DNA from: Collybiopsis luxurians FD-317 M1
Taxonomy: Eukaryota; Basidiomycota; Agaricomycetes; Agaricales; Omphalotaceae
Direction of reading: 5' to 3'
Assembly (NCBI GenBank): GCA_000827265.1
Contig: KN834759.1
Coordinates: forward strand, 973,666 to 1,037,665
DNA: 64,000 nucleotides
The notes beneath the pieces are model-generated. The model was not told the DNA's origin. It searched no databases and worked only from the letters and a program-made list of their open reading frames with translations. The translations under genes and the position numbers were made by a program. Of the stretch, positions 47,101-57,201 are shown piece after piece (within the stretch, counting starts at the first letter, position 1; the number at the start of each line of letters is the position of its first letter).

Positions 47101-47207
47101 GTCTATTGAGTGCTCGCGTAGGTGGCTTTCGGCCTGCTTCCAGGGCATATTCAGCTTTTTCGAGGACATTTTCAAGAACGTACGTTATTGGCCCTCAGGG
47201 AACCACG
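44171..47207. other. Gene-free region
   Basis: Three kilobases with no supported gene. Open frames here are short and lack domain signal or splice context. A 9-bp perfect hairpin (CCGGCAGAG / CTCTGCCGG) lies at 46790-46816, and a TATTTAAG element at about 46959, roughly 250 bases before the next start. Confidence 0.4.
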
Positions 47208-48761
47208 ATGCATACTTCTAGCGATAAACCTAATATAGTGGTGATAGGGGGAAGCTATGTCGGTACGTATTAGCAGTTTCTTTCTACAGCTAATGAAGTT
47301 GAGCTCGCCGGGGCAGGTAATATGGCAATTGAACAGATTACCCCCCTTGTTAACAAGACGCACAACATTATTCTTGTCGAGAAAAATTCACATTTTAGAG
47401 TAGGTTGAATCCATGTTTTTCGTCTTATTCTCGACTCATGAGTCTTCTAGCATATATTTGCCTTCCCTAGAATTCATGCTGTGACTGGCTTTGAACACAA
47501 AGCGTTCATACCTTATAGTCAACCTGGATCTACCAGCGCAGCATCTTTCTTTGCTGGCGTTAACAGTGCTACTTCATCGACTACAGAAGCGTTTGAAGGC
47601 TACGAGTCTCTCCCGTCTGACTCGATTAAGATTGTACATGGAGTTGCTACTTCCATTCTGCCGGATAAAATCATTCTTGGTGATGGAAAAGATTCGATCC
47701 CCTACGAATTTCTTGTATTAGCTACGGGAACCGGTCCTGCCGGACCGAATGGTGTCCTCGGGCAGAATAAGGAAAGCGGGGTTCAAATCGCTCGGCTACA
47801 TCAAGAGAACGTGAAGAAGGCGAACAGAATTGTCATTGTTGGCGGGGGTGCATATGGTATTCGTGAGTTAGTTAATTTCGAGTAGCTATACACCCATTTT
47901 AACTTGCTCGTGCCTGTAGAGCTTGCTACGGACCTCAAAACACACGCTCCGACCCAGTTAAAGCATGTAACTCTTATCCATTCCCGACCTCAACTCCTCA
48001 ATCGATTCCACGAAAGCCTTCACGACATTACGCTGAATAAATGTCAAGAGCTAGGCATCGATGTCGTACTTGGAAAACGTGTCGTTGTCCCTGAGCGTGG
48101 ATTTCCTCAAACAACTACTGCAAAGGAATTCAACATAGAGCTGACAGGGGGCGGAACTGTCCGGGGCGATCTTGTTGTAAGTTTCCCAGCTCTTCAACAT
48201 TCAACCGTAAGGGTGCTGAAGTATTCGCCGCCGTTTAGATTCTTTGTACAGGCGGTGTACCGCTTTCCTCACCCCTCAAGTCTTTGTCTTCCTCTGCGAT
48301 CGATGAAAACGGTTACATCCGAGTACAACCAACCTTGCAAATTGATGCGCCGGGAGCTTCAAACGTCTTCGCCCTCGGAGACGTGGCAGATACTGGCGCA
48401 TGCAAAGCTGCAAGGCCAGGAAAAGTCCAAGCTGCCGTCGTTGCAAGCAACATCCAAAAACTTATTCAAGCTCGTGCGGCCGGCAAGTCCCAACCAGAAC
48501 AGTTGGACGTATACAAGGCTGATGCCGGTGGAATTCATCTTAGCTTAGGTTTGGTATGTACCTTAAAGTACTTTGGGGTTCAACGGCGGTACTAATCTTA
48601 TGAAATAGAATGAGGGTCTGAAATTCCGCAATCCGAATACGGAGAATTCCAAACCTTGGGTGTCTTGGGACGAGCCAGGAACTCAAAAGCCTGACGCTGG
48701 ATGTCAACGGATGTGGACTGTAAGGGCTCCTTGGGCTGGGAAAGAGTCTTATCATTTGTAA
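47208..48761 (+). CDS. AIF/FSP1-like FAD-NAD(P)H oxidoreductase (copy 1)
   Basis: Pyridine nucleotide-disulphide oxidoreductase of the AIFM2/FSP1 and NDH-2-like group, expected to bind FAD and oxidise NAD(P)H, possibly with a quinone acceptor. Six or seven exons, about 390 residues. N-terminal FAD motif VVIGGSYVG; LVEKNSHF, then FAFPRIHAVTGFEHKAF; LATGTGPAGPNG; the second nucleotide motif IVIVGGGAYGI; then HVTLIHSRPQLL, a CTGGVPLSSPL segment, NVFALGDVADTGACKAARPG (FAD-contacting GD motif) and a C-terminal IHLSLGL ... WVSWDEPGTQ. The paralogue at 55.3-57.0 kb shares intron positions. No signal peptide or clear membrane anchor, so probably cytosolic or membrane-associated. Confidence 0.88.
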
Positions 48762-49063
48762 TGGATCATGAACAGCTTTTGACATTTGACTACGTGTGGG
48801 CTTAGAGCTAAAACATTACAATACACTTCCTTGTAATTACACTGAAAAGCCTAAATAAGGATCGCACAGTACTGCTTTGACCCTCTATGGCGTATTGCGC
48901 TCATCAGTCATTTGAACGGTCTCATTCCCGTTCTTCACACTGCACGTTCATCCTCGATAAGGATTACGACATACATATTAATGAAGACAGTGCCATTCCC
49001 GGATCGACTATTACTCGAATGTAAGATAGTACATCATCATACGTGAACGCCTGAACTTGGGAA
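48762..49063. other. Short convergent spacer
   Basis: About 300 bases between the AIF-like (+) and SET (-) genes. Only 3' UTR-like AT-rich sequence is seen. Confidence 0.4.
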
Positions 49064-50637
49064 TCACAAACGTTTCCAGCCCCATACGTGGAACTTCCTC
49101 GGTTCGCGGAGCCACGTATCTAAAACTTTCACATGGGAAGCAGTACCTAAACCCTCCGCAGCCTTCACTTCCTTTGCTCTTCCTACCCAGATTCTGAACC
49201 CTTGAACGTCAGCGAGTGCACCATAGCACATCACCAGCGCGTCAATGTGCTTCATGAACGCCACATCTTTGATAGAGCTGGATCCAGGTTCATTACCTTG
49301 GCTTCCGCCTTGAAAGCCTTCAAGACCCTCCTTCTCCCGAAGTTGCACCGCCCTGATATGCATTTCAACAAGATCATGATCATAACTGCCAGATCTATTT
49401 TCGAGGCACCAATCTTCCCAATCCGGCAGTTTCTCAAAAAACGTGCTCAGCTCTTGCCGGGCCATGTCGCTTTGTGCGACTCCGCCGAGAAAAGTCCACG
49501 GAATGTCGCAGTGCTTACAATGACAGAAGAATTTCCATCTGGAGTCAAGTTGAGCGCGGCGGACATGTCGAGGGAGGAAAGGATTGATGTATGAAATGGT
49601 TATCTCTTCGCCCGGAGCGATTTTCCGGACAGCAGAGAGAGTCAAGGTGAAGGTGAGTTGGTTGAAACACCAAATCGCATTAGGCCCGCAACTATCGCCG
49701 ATAATAGCTATTAGCTTTCGAAGTGATCGTAAAATTTTGCTACCGACCTATGATTGCACCTAGATGTCTTCGGGAATAGACCTTTATACTTGTGCGTCCC
49801 AGTGCCTTCGGTAGGTAGCTCGATGTCTAAGGCGTTGGTTCGAAAGATACCCTCTGGGGTGCTTGAAGTTAGCAGGCCTGCCAAACTATCTTTCAAAGCA
49901 AAAATTTCCTCCTGTACTTCAGGGTCGATATGAGAGAACATCGCTTGGTGTACATCATCGCGAAATTCTGCTCCATCGAAGCCAGTAACTGTAGAGTCGG
50001 GCTTGATTTGGGTCGGTATAATCACTGCAGGACGCTCGACCAGGATCACTCCGCCCTGGGGAATGTACGCGCGGGCGAACAGGCCCATACCACCCTTGTG
50101 TCCATAAAGATTGGTATCCACCGGTCTGATGACGTACGGTCCACGTCCTTCGTCGGGCGAAGACTGAGGATGCGCCACATTACTAGTAGGACTAGCTTCT
50201 AATTCGAAGTACCGGACGACAGATTCAGGGAGAATTACGTCAGAACCAATAACAGCTGCACTTCTCAAGTTCGTATATTCACCAGTGTTTCCTGTAGAAT
50301 CACTGGGATTGGTATAGTCGAGTAGGCAGCACCGGTAATGTGATGTTGAATGTTGTACAGGTTGGACCTTGGACGACGAAGCCTTGGGAATCATTGGGTG
50401 GGTAGTTGAGATGGAGTCCTTTCTTTGTTTCGCGCCACTCGACGATCCTTTCATATTTTGTACTTTGGAAGAGGCTGAAACAACGTTTGCGCCGTTCCCA
50501 ATGGAGGAAGACTGGAGTGGTGAGATCAATGCAGATCTACGACGCTGCTTCTTGGATGAGCTATTGGTAGCAACGGATATTGTTGGTCTTCGTTGGGAAG
50601 TACCTAAGGATGAGGAATATGTAGCGCAGGACGACAT
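49064..50637 (-). CDS. SET-domain protein (SMYD/SET5-like lysine methyltransferase)
   Basis: Probable S-adenosylmethionine-dependent lysine methyltransferase. Two exons, about 508 residues. The N-terminal 150 residues are Ser/Lys-rich and low complexity (SSSKKQRRRS). The SET core has GHKGGMGLFARAYIPQGGVI with LVERPAVII, then the split SET-C motif SRCNHSCGPNAIWCFN, formed across the intron (agt Ser codon split), and GEEITISYINPFLPRHVRR, followed by a Cys-containing post-SET stretch (WKFFCHCKHCDIPW). The C-terminal 120 residues are helical (HIDALVMCYGALADVQGFRI). No MYND zinc finger is seen between the SET halves; instead there is a 90-residue insert. The ATG at 50637 is the first in-frame ATG; the frame stays open upstream, but only with a TTG. 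Confidence 0.85.
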
Positions 50638-51765
50638 AGCGACGAAGGGATTGGTTAGAATGATTCGAGGTGATTTGAAGAACGAATCGCAGGAATAGCA
50701 GTGCGAGAGCAAGGGGCAGATCTCGGACACTGCAGTTTCACGGCGAGAGCGAAGGGTTAATAAGAGAGGAAGTGCACTAAGATACCGGAGGAAGTAAGAT
50801 ATGTGTGTTCGATCGTGATATACGGACAAAAGGGATCATTGCGGAAAGAAAAGAGGACTTTGGGCTTTAATATACCCGGTTCGACCAGCCGCGTTTTTGG
50901 GAATGAGGACTCTCAACAAAAGCTGACCGGAGGCGCCACATTCCTGTTCAAGACACGAGTCTGGTATGGAGACGATGTGGCTGCTGCGCTGCTGCGGTGT
51001 AGAATAGCATTCATGATTCAGCTCTTTTTGTTTGACGCTGAATGCTGAAATGTTGAAAGAGTACATTTTGCCACACAACAGCATGCTGTTGCGATATTCG
51101 ACTTTGGACATCAAGAAGGTCATGCAACGCAGAGGTTCTGGAAAGTGCGAATCCCCCGATATTTCCAGATATGCTCAGATTTGACTAGGGATAAGGTTCG
51201 GTTCCAGTCGACCTTCTATACAGCTCTTTCACTGCCTGAACAGAATTTGACGAACAAAAAGTTGGGAAACATGAGGCTTCAACGAGGATGTGACTCTGTA
51301 TAGTTTAAAAGCTGTGAAGGTGAGCAGCCTATTAGTACACTGAGGCGTGTAGGTAGCACGTTCTTTGATTTGGTTTGATCCTAAGTTTGGCGCACGTCTA
51401 GCGCCTGCAGCCGGCTGTGAATTCGCGCCTCGGCAAGTTACTCACTTTTTATTATTTCATCCGTGCAAGAACCGGGCACTTTGGATCGTTGATTACAACA
51501 GTCCCGGGGACAGCGATGTGCTGCATTGGGTACCTGACATTTCCATCTAGGGACCGGCCGCATAATATACTTCCTTCCTTCAACCCAAAATATCATCATT
51601 CATAATATTCGCAAAGGCGATTGTATTGACTGAAGGGGTAGATGATACAGCTAACAACCCTTTGGACCAACAGCTTGACTCGGTCAGAGCGTTCAATCGA
51701 TCTACTACTAAGTAGCATACTTCACAATTAGCATATATGCGCTTATAATTCTCGTCCTTCTCGTC
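50638..51765. other. Intergenic
   Basis: About 1.1 kb: promoter side of the SET gene and 3' side of the ART-like gene. No gene or repeat is recognised. Confidence 0.4.
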
Positions 51766-53161
51766 CTATGAAGCCTCTTTCGCTGCCTTTTGCCAATCAT
51801 ATTGACCCTCAGTGCACTCCGTGTACTCTTTGATCTTCTCGTCAAACTCAGGGCTGGATTTCTGACTAGCTGAATACAGCACATCAGTGAGTTTGTCTTT
51901 AATGGGAACTGCACTGCAAGCAATCTCATATCTTGTGACATATTTGAGATTGGAGGTTGCGGCCTGTTGCTTAATCACGGCGTATTGCCAGAACCATTTG
52001 GTAACTAGATAATCCTGCCCTATTGCCTTCATTGGTCTAAATGAAGGAAACAATGTCACGATGAGCTTACTTCAAGGAATGCGTATGTTGAGGAGGACGA
52101 GAATTACATACCCGGTAACCATGTCATTGTCTTTCATGATCTGATCAAAATCTGGATTTCGTTCCTCATTATATTGAGTCTTGTCATACTCCAAGTACTC
52201 CTCGAACTCATCTCCAGCCTGATAGTCTTTCACCGGAAGCCTAGTCCATGAACGCAGTTAATCCGCAGTGATGGCGTAGCACAATAAATTTAGGATATGT
52301 ACTGACTTTGCACCGTTCCACTGGAACTCTGCGCATCAAAAGAAAATTGAGTCTGGAATGAGAACCGAGAAGTTCGAAATCAGCTTACCAAGAACATATG
52401 CTGTTGGTTCCAATTTTGAGCATGCGAATTGAGCAGCAGCCAAAAAACTGTCAGTAAGATAAAATCCACCCTGAACATGCTCTGAAATCGTAAGTATGTA
52501 CAGCGTGAGGCATCGATATATTGATCAACATTTAACTGATCCTACCTTTGCCAACCCCAATGCTGTGCAGATCTCCGTGAAAAGCAGATTCTCCCAGGTC
52601 TACTGGTGACTTCAGAGTATCGGCACTCTTTTCATTTTCCGTTCCATGGAACAACACAACATTGCTTTTTCCAGGAGGGTGTCTAACTCCCGCTCTTTTG
52701 CTCTTTTTAGAACCGCTGACACTTTGGGGAGCAGGACACTTGATATTTATGATGAGGACAACATTGGTCTGATATATGCGGTCTCGGAACATACCGTTTT
52801 ACCAGTTGTGGGTTTACTACTCTTCGGAGTGGTAGGTAGCCTGCTGTTAGAGGAGCCTGTCTTCGGAGTTGTTGGTGGTTTAGAATTACCGGAAAAACCG
52901 CTCTGTGAGGTTGCAGGTTTGGTGCTAGACGACTCCGTCTTTGGAGTTGTCGGTGGGTTAGCACTCGATGAGTCTGGCTTTGAAGTGGTCGGTAGCTTAG
53001 TGGTAGTTCGCCTCAAGACATCTCCGGCCTAAGAAACAATCAAGTCAACGACACGAAACTCACAGTGGCCCGCGATTTAAACATACTTTTAGCTGATCAA
53101 GCGGAGCAGCCGCAACGAAAAATGTAAGAGCAAGTGTGATCGAGAGGACTGAAAGACGCAT
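51766..53161 (-). CDS. Secreted protein with ADP-ribosyltransferase-like (DUF3990-like) domain
   Basis: Seven exons, about 330 residues. MRLSVLSITLALTFFVAAA is a signal peptide. A linker of about 70 residues follows, built from irregular Thr-Thr-Pro-Lys units (PPTTPKTESSS, PPTTPKTGSSN, LPTTPKSSKP), likely O-glycosylated. The C-terminal 200 residues carry, in order, NVVLFHGTENEKSADTL, GVGKGGFYLTDSFLAAAQFA, a strand AYVLEFQW, then DNDMVTGPMKA and QYAVIKQQAA. That order (HGT, GFYxT with AA, DxVxGP, Q) is what I would expect for ART-fold families such as DUF3990, where His and Tyr hold NAD. Whether a catalytic Glu/Gln is present cannot be settled by eye. All introns are GT-AG. Role as a secreted modifying enzyme or effector is inference. 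Confidence 0.65.
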
Positions 53162-54533
53162 AGGGAAAGATGTAAGGGCGAGTAGGGAAATTCGAGATAG
53201 AGGGTGTCGTGATTTTTCGTCTGACCAGCAGAGAAGAGAAGTACCCGACTTGAGGGAGAGCATGCCCCCTCATACGACCTTATGTACTGGTCGTTTAGCC
53301 TCTGCCGACCAAGGAGAGGACTGAATTCAAACTCAGACAACTCACAATCCCCGTTAACACGAATAATGCGAACGCCCGACTCCAGTATACAGATATGAAA
53401 CCAGGACGTACAATCATGCAATTGGTTTTCTTTTGCACACCGCATGTAGAGAAATACCGCCTTGTAAAACAGACATAGTGGCGGTTCTCTGACATGAGTT
53501 CATCGCCCAATCCTTACTGCTCGGAGTAAAGACTCTAAGCTCTATTAGGCTCTAGTTCACAATTGTTCGAATGATTTAGTTGCCTCGTTCTCTGATAGTC
53601 ATAGTATGAAACCGGTAAGTAACCAGGATTCTTCTGTACACCAAATTTGGAAACTCCGCTGTCATTAGCACAATAGAATTTCACTCCGACTCCGAAGAGC
53701 GCATCGTCAGGAACCGCCACATGAAATGAAGATTATCAGTTAGCGGAATTGGACCTTGAACTGCCAAACGAAACACACAAATTTCGAGCGAACTGGGTTT
53801 TCTTTCTCCTAAGGGTATACAATCCAGGTTGTCCGTATTGATCCACACTCTTATCATTCTTGCAGTGTTTGATATCGGCCCTAGTCCGCATTCACAATGA
53901 AGTGGTTGATAGATGGTATTGTGCAGCCGGTCCCTCCATTGGAAGAGCTGGAAGTAGAATTCGATGGAACCTCAGACGTACAGGGAGCGCGCAGGAAAAG
54001 TCTTGAGACACTGAAAAGCTTGGCAGAAGTGTGGCAGAAGACCACAAGAATAACCTCTTGAGAAAGACAGTGCATATGCCTGGAAATTCAGACGTGAATG
54101 TCGAAGTCTACGTTGCCTTGCCAAAATTTGTGAAGATTTTGCCAGCGACCCACCCGTCAAACTCGGCTGCACGACACCACGGAAAACCGGCTGATCTAAG
54201 CCGTCCCGCATTTCCGAATGTTATTTAATCGCTCGGCAAAGCATGCCTGCATGAACAGGGTACCTCCGTCTGCTTCTGGATTCAATTCGCGCCTGCACGA
54301 GCTATTTCCATCTGGTGTAGGCATTTATTCTCTCGGTATGGAAAAGACGAAAGGATGCCCCGGCAAATGTTCATATATAATTAAGGAAGTAATGCTGAAT
54401 ATAATAGTAAGTACAATAGAATACAGGGGAACGATCCATGAATGCTAAAGATACAGTATAACGCAGGACGCAAATCAGAAAGGTGCCTTCGCGAGTATAG
54501 AGAGTGTGTGTGTTTGGTGGATAAAACTTCGGA
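53162..54533. other. Intergenic
   Basis: About 1.4 kb. A 61-codon minus-strand ATG frame at 53535-53720 exists but has no support beyond being open. No repeat or RNA is recognised. Confidence 0.35.
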
Positions 54534-54973
54534 CTAGTTGCTTTTCTGAAGTCTGGCGAAAAAATCGTCGTAATTGGAAGCAAATTGCTGAGGTGAGCCA
54601 TCACTGCTCGGCAGAAAACCTGCTAGGGCAATATAGTATATCTGATCGAGGCTGCGAGAATGGGGAGGCAGTGTGATAAGTTGAATGAAGAGAGTGATCG
54701 TTGAAGCACTCACAATTCCTTGGTGAAGCTAACATTGATCCCAGCCTCGTCCGCCCAGTTTGGGGGAAAGGAAGTTAAACCGCACTTCTTGATTCTCTCC
54801 GTCGCAGTCACATAGAGGATCCAGCTGCGATGATATTTAGTTCGAATAAGCTGATATGGTCAATCGAAAACTTACAACTCGGCTTCGAATCGAGCTCCTT
54901 CACTAAAATTGATGGACTGGGTATAAGTGGCGACTGTGGCGTTGGAGGTATCATTCGAGATGTAAAAAGCCAT
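54534..54973 (-). CDS. Hypothetical protein (108 aa)
   Basis: Three exons join in frame: MAFYISNDTSNATVATYTQS and SEGARFEAEF; then WILYVTATERIKKCGLTSFP and NWADEAGINVSFTKEF; then LDQIYYIALAGFLPSSDG, ending RLQKSN at TAG (54534-54536). Both introns are GT-AG and phase-consistent, and a TATATAAAG box sits about 95 bases before the ATG, all of which support a real gene. There is no signal peptide, membrane segment or recognised domain. It is a short soluble protein with an even composition and one cysteine. Confidence 0.6.
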
Positions 54974-55067
54974 CGCCGGAAGAAATGGGTATAATCACAG
55001 GGAAAGGAATGTAAGCTGTCGAAGCTGTTGAGGACCCTACCCAATGGCAAGGCGTGAACTTCCCCTG

Positions 55068-55076
55068 CTTTATATA
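55068..55076 (-). promoter_or_regulatory. TATA box of the 108-aa protein gene
   Basis: TATATAAAG on the minus strand, about 95 bases upstream of the ATG at 54973. Position and sequence are those of a fungal TATA element. Confidence 0.45.
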
Positions 55077-55263
55077 CACGACGGGGTCAAAGTACGACGA
55101 GGCGAACAGATCAGAGTCGGTCTTGTCATATCATTAACAATGTTTCGATCACTATTGTAAGCCTTTTTAGAGTAAGTTTTATTGCCGGCGCATTGTTTCG
55201 ATTATCGCTTTGACAATAAGGTATGTAGTATCTCGTGTCCACTGTACTCGTTAACACTCCTCA

Positions 55264-56951
55264 TTATGCATCTAATTCTCCTCTTTTCCACAGCGTCTCT
55301 GCACGTCTTTTCCAGTATCGCTCACATCCGCAATCAAACGTGATGGAACCAGGCTCATCCCACTGCACGTCGGGCGTATCTGACCCAGGTGCAGGGTTTC
55401 GGAAGATCAAACTATCTCTCTGTTAACAGTCAGTGGCTGCAGCCTATTCAGGTAGACGAGAACTGACCAGGCCTAATCGCAAATGAATACCAAAGACGTC
55501 TGGAGCTGTGTAAGTTTCCAAAATCTCTTCCTTGTCTTCACCGAGCTGCGAAATACCCTTGGTGATCTGTGCAATTTTGTTAGCTACACAATTGCCGCTG
55601 CCGTTCATTTTCTCTCTAGCTTGTCGTCGAACTTTGGATTTTATAAGCCTCTGAATATTCCGCGTAACAACTCCCGACTGGAAATGTCCAGGTCTTGCGG
55701 CCTTGTGAGCGCCAGTGTGCGCAACATCACCGAGAGCGAACACATTAGGACACGCAGTTGACGATGACGAAGTCTCCGGTTCTGAAGTGTCGATTTGAAG
55801 GGTTGGGAGAACTCGGATATAGCCCGTCTGAGAATCGATAGCAGAGGGTGCGAGGGTGCGGAGAGGTTCAGAGAGCGGAGCTCCTCCGAGACAAGTAATC
55901 TAAAATGAACTTGTAGTCGGTCGACGGAGGATCAGTAAAAGGTAGGAACGAACCACAAGATCGGCTCTTAACTGTCCGCCCCCAGTCAAATGAACGATGA
56001 ATTTTCCATCCTGTTTTCCGTTGACCGTTCCGTTCATGTGCGATCCATCTACCACCGTCTCTACCTTCTCTATCCTGACTGCCCGCTGGCCAAGAATCGT
56101 CTCAACCCCGAATTCTTGCATCTTTCTCATTGCGATTTCATGGAGACTATGATGGAAGGTATGGAGGAGATGAGGACGAGAATGGACAAGTGTTACTTTC
56201 TTTGATAATGTGGGCTGGTGAGTCTTGATGTCGGTGACGAGTTCTGAGATAAATGGATCAGCCAGTAGATTGATACCAAATGAACGAAAAACTCACGAAC
56301 ACCGTAAGCTCCTCCTCCGACAACAACGATACTATTTGCTTGCTTCACATCCGTTTGCCATGCATGAATGAGCTCGATCCCTTTCTGCTTATCATTCATT
56401 TCCTCCCCCTCGATCTGCTCCACTGTTCTCAAAGTCTCTGATCCGACTGTCACGCGCTGGCTTGTCCCCGTAGCCAAAATCAAATATTCGTAAGGGATAG
56501 TGTCACCGCCCTTTAGAACGACCTTATCAGGGAGAATGGACGTGACGAAACCAGTGACAATCCGTGTGCAGTTCGGAATCGCCTCGTTATTATGGGCTTC
56601 TTGGAAATATTCGGAGGTGTAGGGTACGAAAGCTTTATGTTCGAATCCAGAGACTGCGTGCAATCGTGGAAATGCAAAAATATTCTGTGCGGTAACCCAG
56701 ATCAGCTTCGTAGGGCGAGGAGAGCACTGGAGCAGACCTGAAAATGGGTACTCTTCTCAACTAATATGATATTATGTGTTTCATGAACCAGAGGTACAAG
56801 GTCATCGACAACCTTTGAGCCTAAATATCGGTATAGGCTTTGGATAGATTTCTGGTTTTCATGTACTCAACTCACCGACGTAACTTCCGCCTACCACTAC
56901 AATGTTAGGCTTTGACTGTTCTTCTGCATTCGGAACCGTATCAATCGACAT
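55264..56951 (-). CDS. AIF/FSP1-like FAD-NAD(P)H oxidoreductase (copy 2)
   Basis: Paralogue of 47208-48761 on the opposite strand, with the same predicted FAD/NAD(P)H oxidoreductase role. The start MSIDTVPNAEEQSKP leads into VVVGGSYVG; then LVEKSTHFQ, FAFPRLHAVSGFEHKAFVPY, LILATGTSQR, SIVVVGGGAYGVR, KVTLVHSRPHLL, a GGAPLSEPL segment, NVFALGDVAHTGAHKAARPG, FGIHLRLGL and the last exon with VQWDEPGS and a Cys pair (CGCERYW). About 470 residues, longer than copy 1 because of an acidic insert after LATGTS and a basic/helical insert after the second nucleotide domain (SKVRRQAREKMNG). Intron positions match copy 1. No frame break is seen. Confidence 0.88.
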
Positions 56952-57201
56952 GTTGGGTACAAATGCAGGCGGGTCGAGTGTTGTAAGCAGTATTCGCAAC
57001 GCCTGGGGAGGCCTGGGGTCGGTATATAAGCATTTGCAGCCCGGTGAAAATGATACAATGTGGCGTTATCGGAGCTGTTCGGTTATCAGATAAGTACCTT
57101 ATCAATCGGGAAGAGTACCGCATCAGTTTCTCGCGATGGAGCGGGTACGCAGCGGCGGTTCAAGCGCTTTTTATTCTGTATCTGTTTCCATTATGTACAC
57201 T

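Noticed and set aside
53535..53720. 61-codon minus-strand ATG frame (MAVPDDALFGVGVKFYC).
   Set aside because: No signal peptide, no homologue recognised and no promoter signal; could be a small gene but is unsupported.
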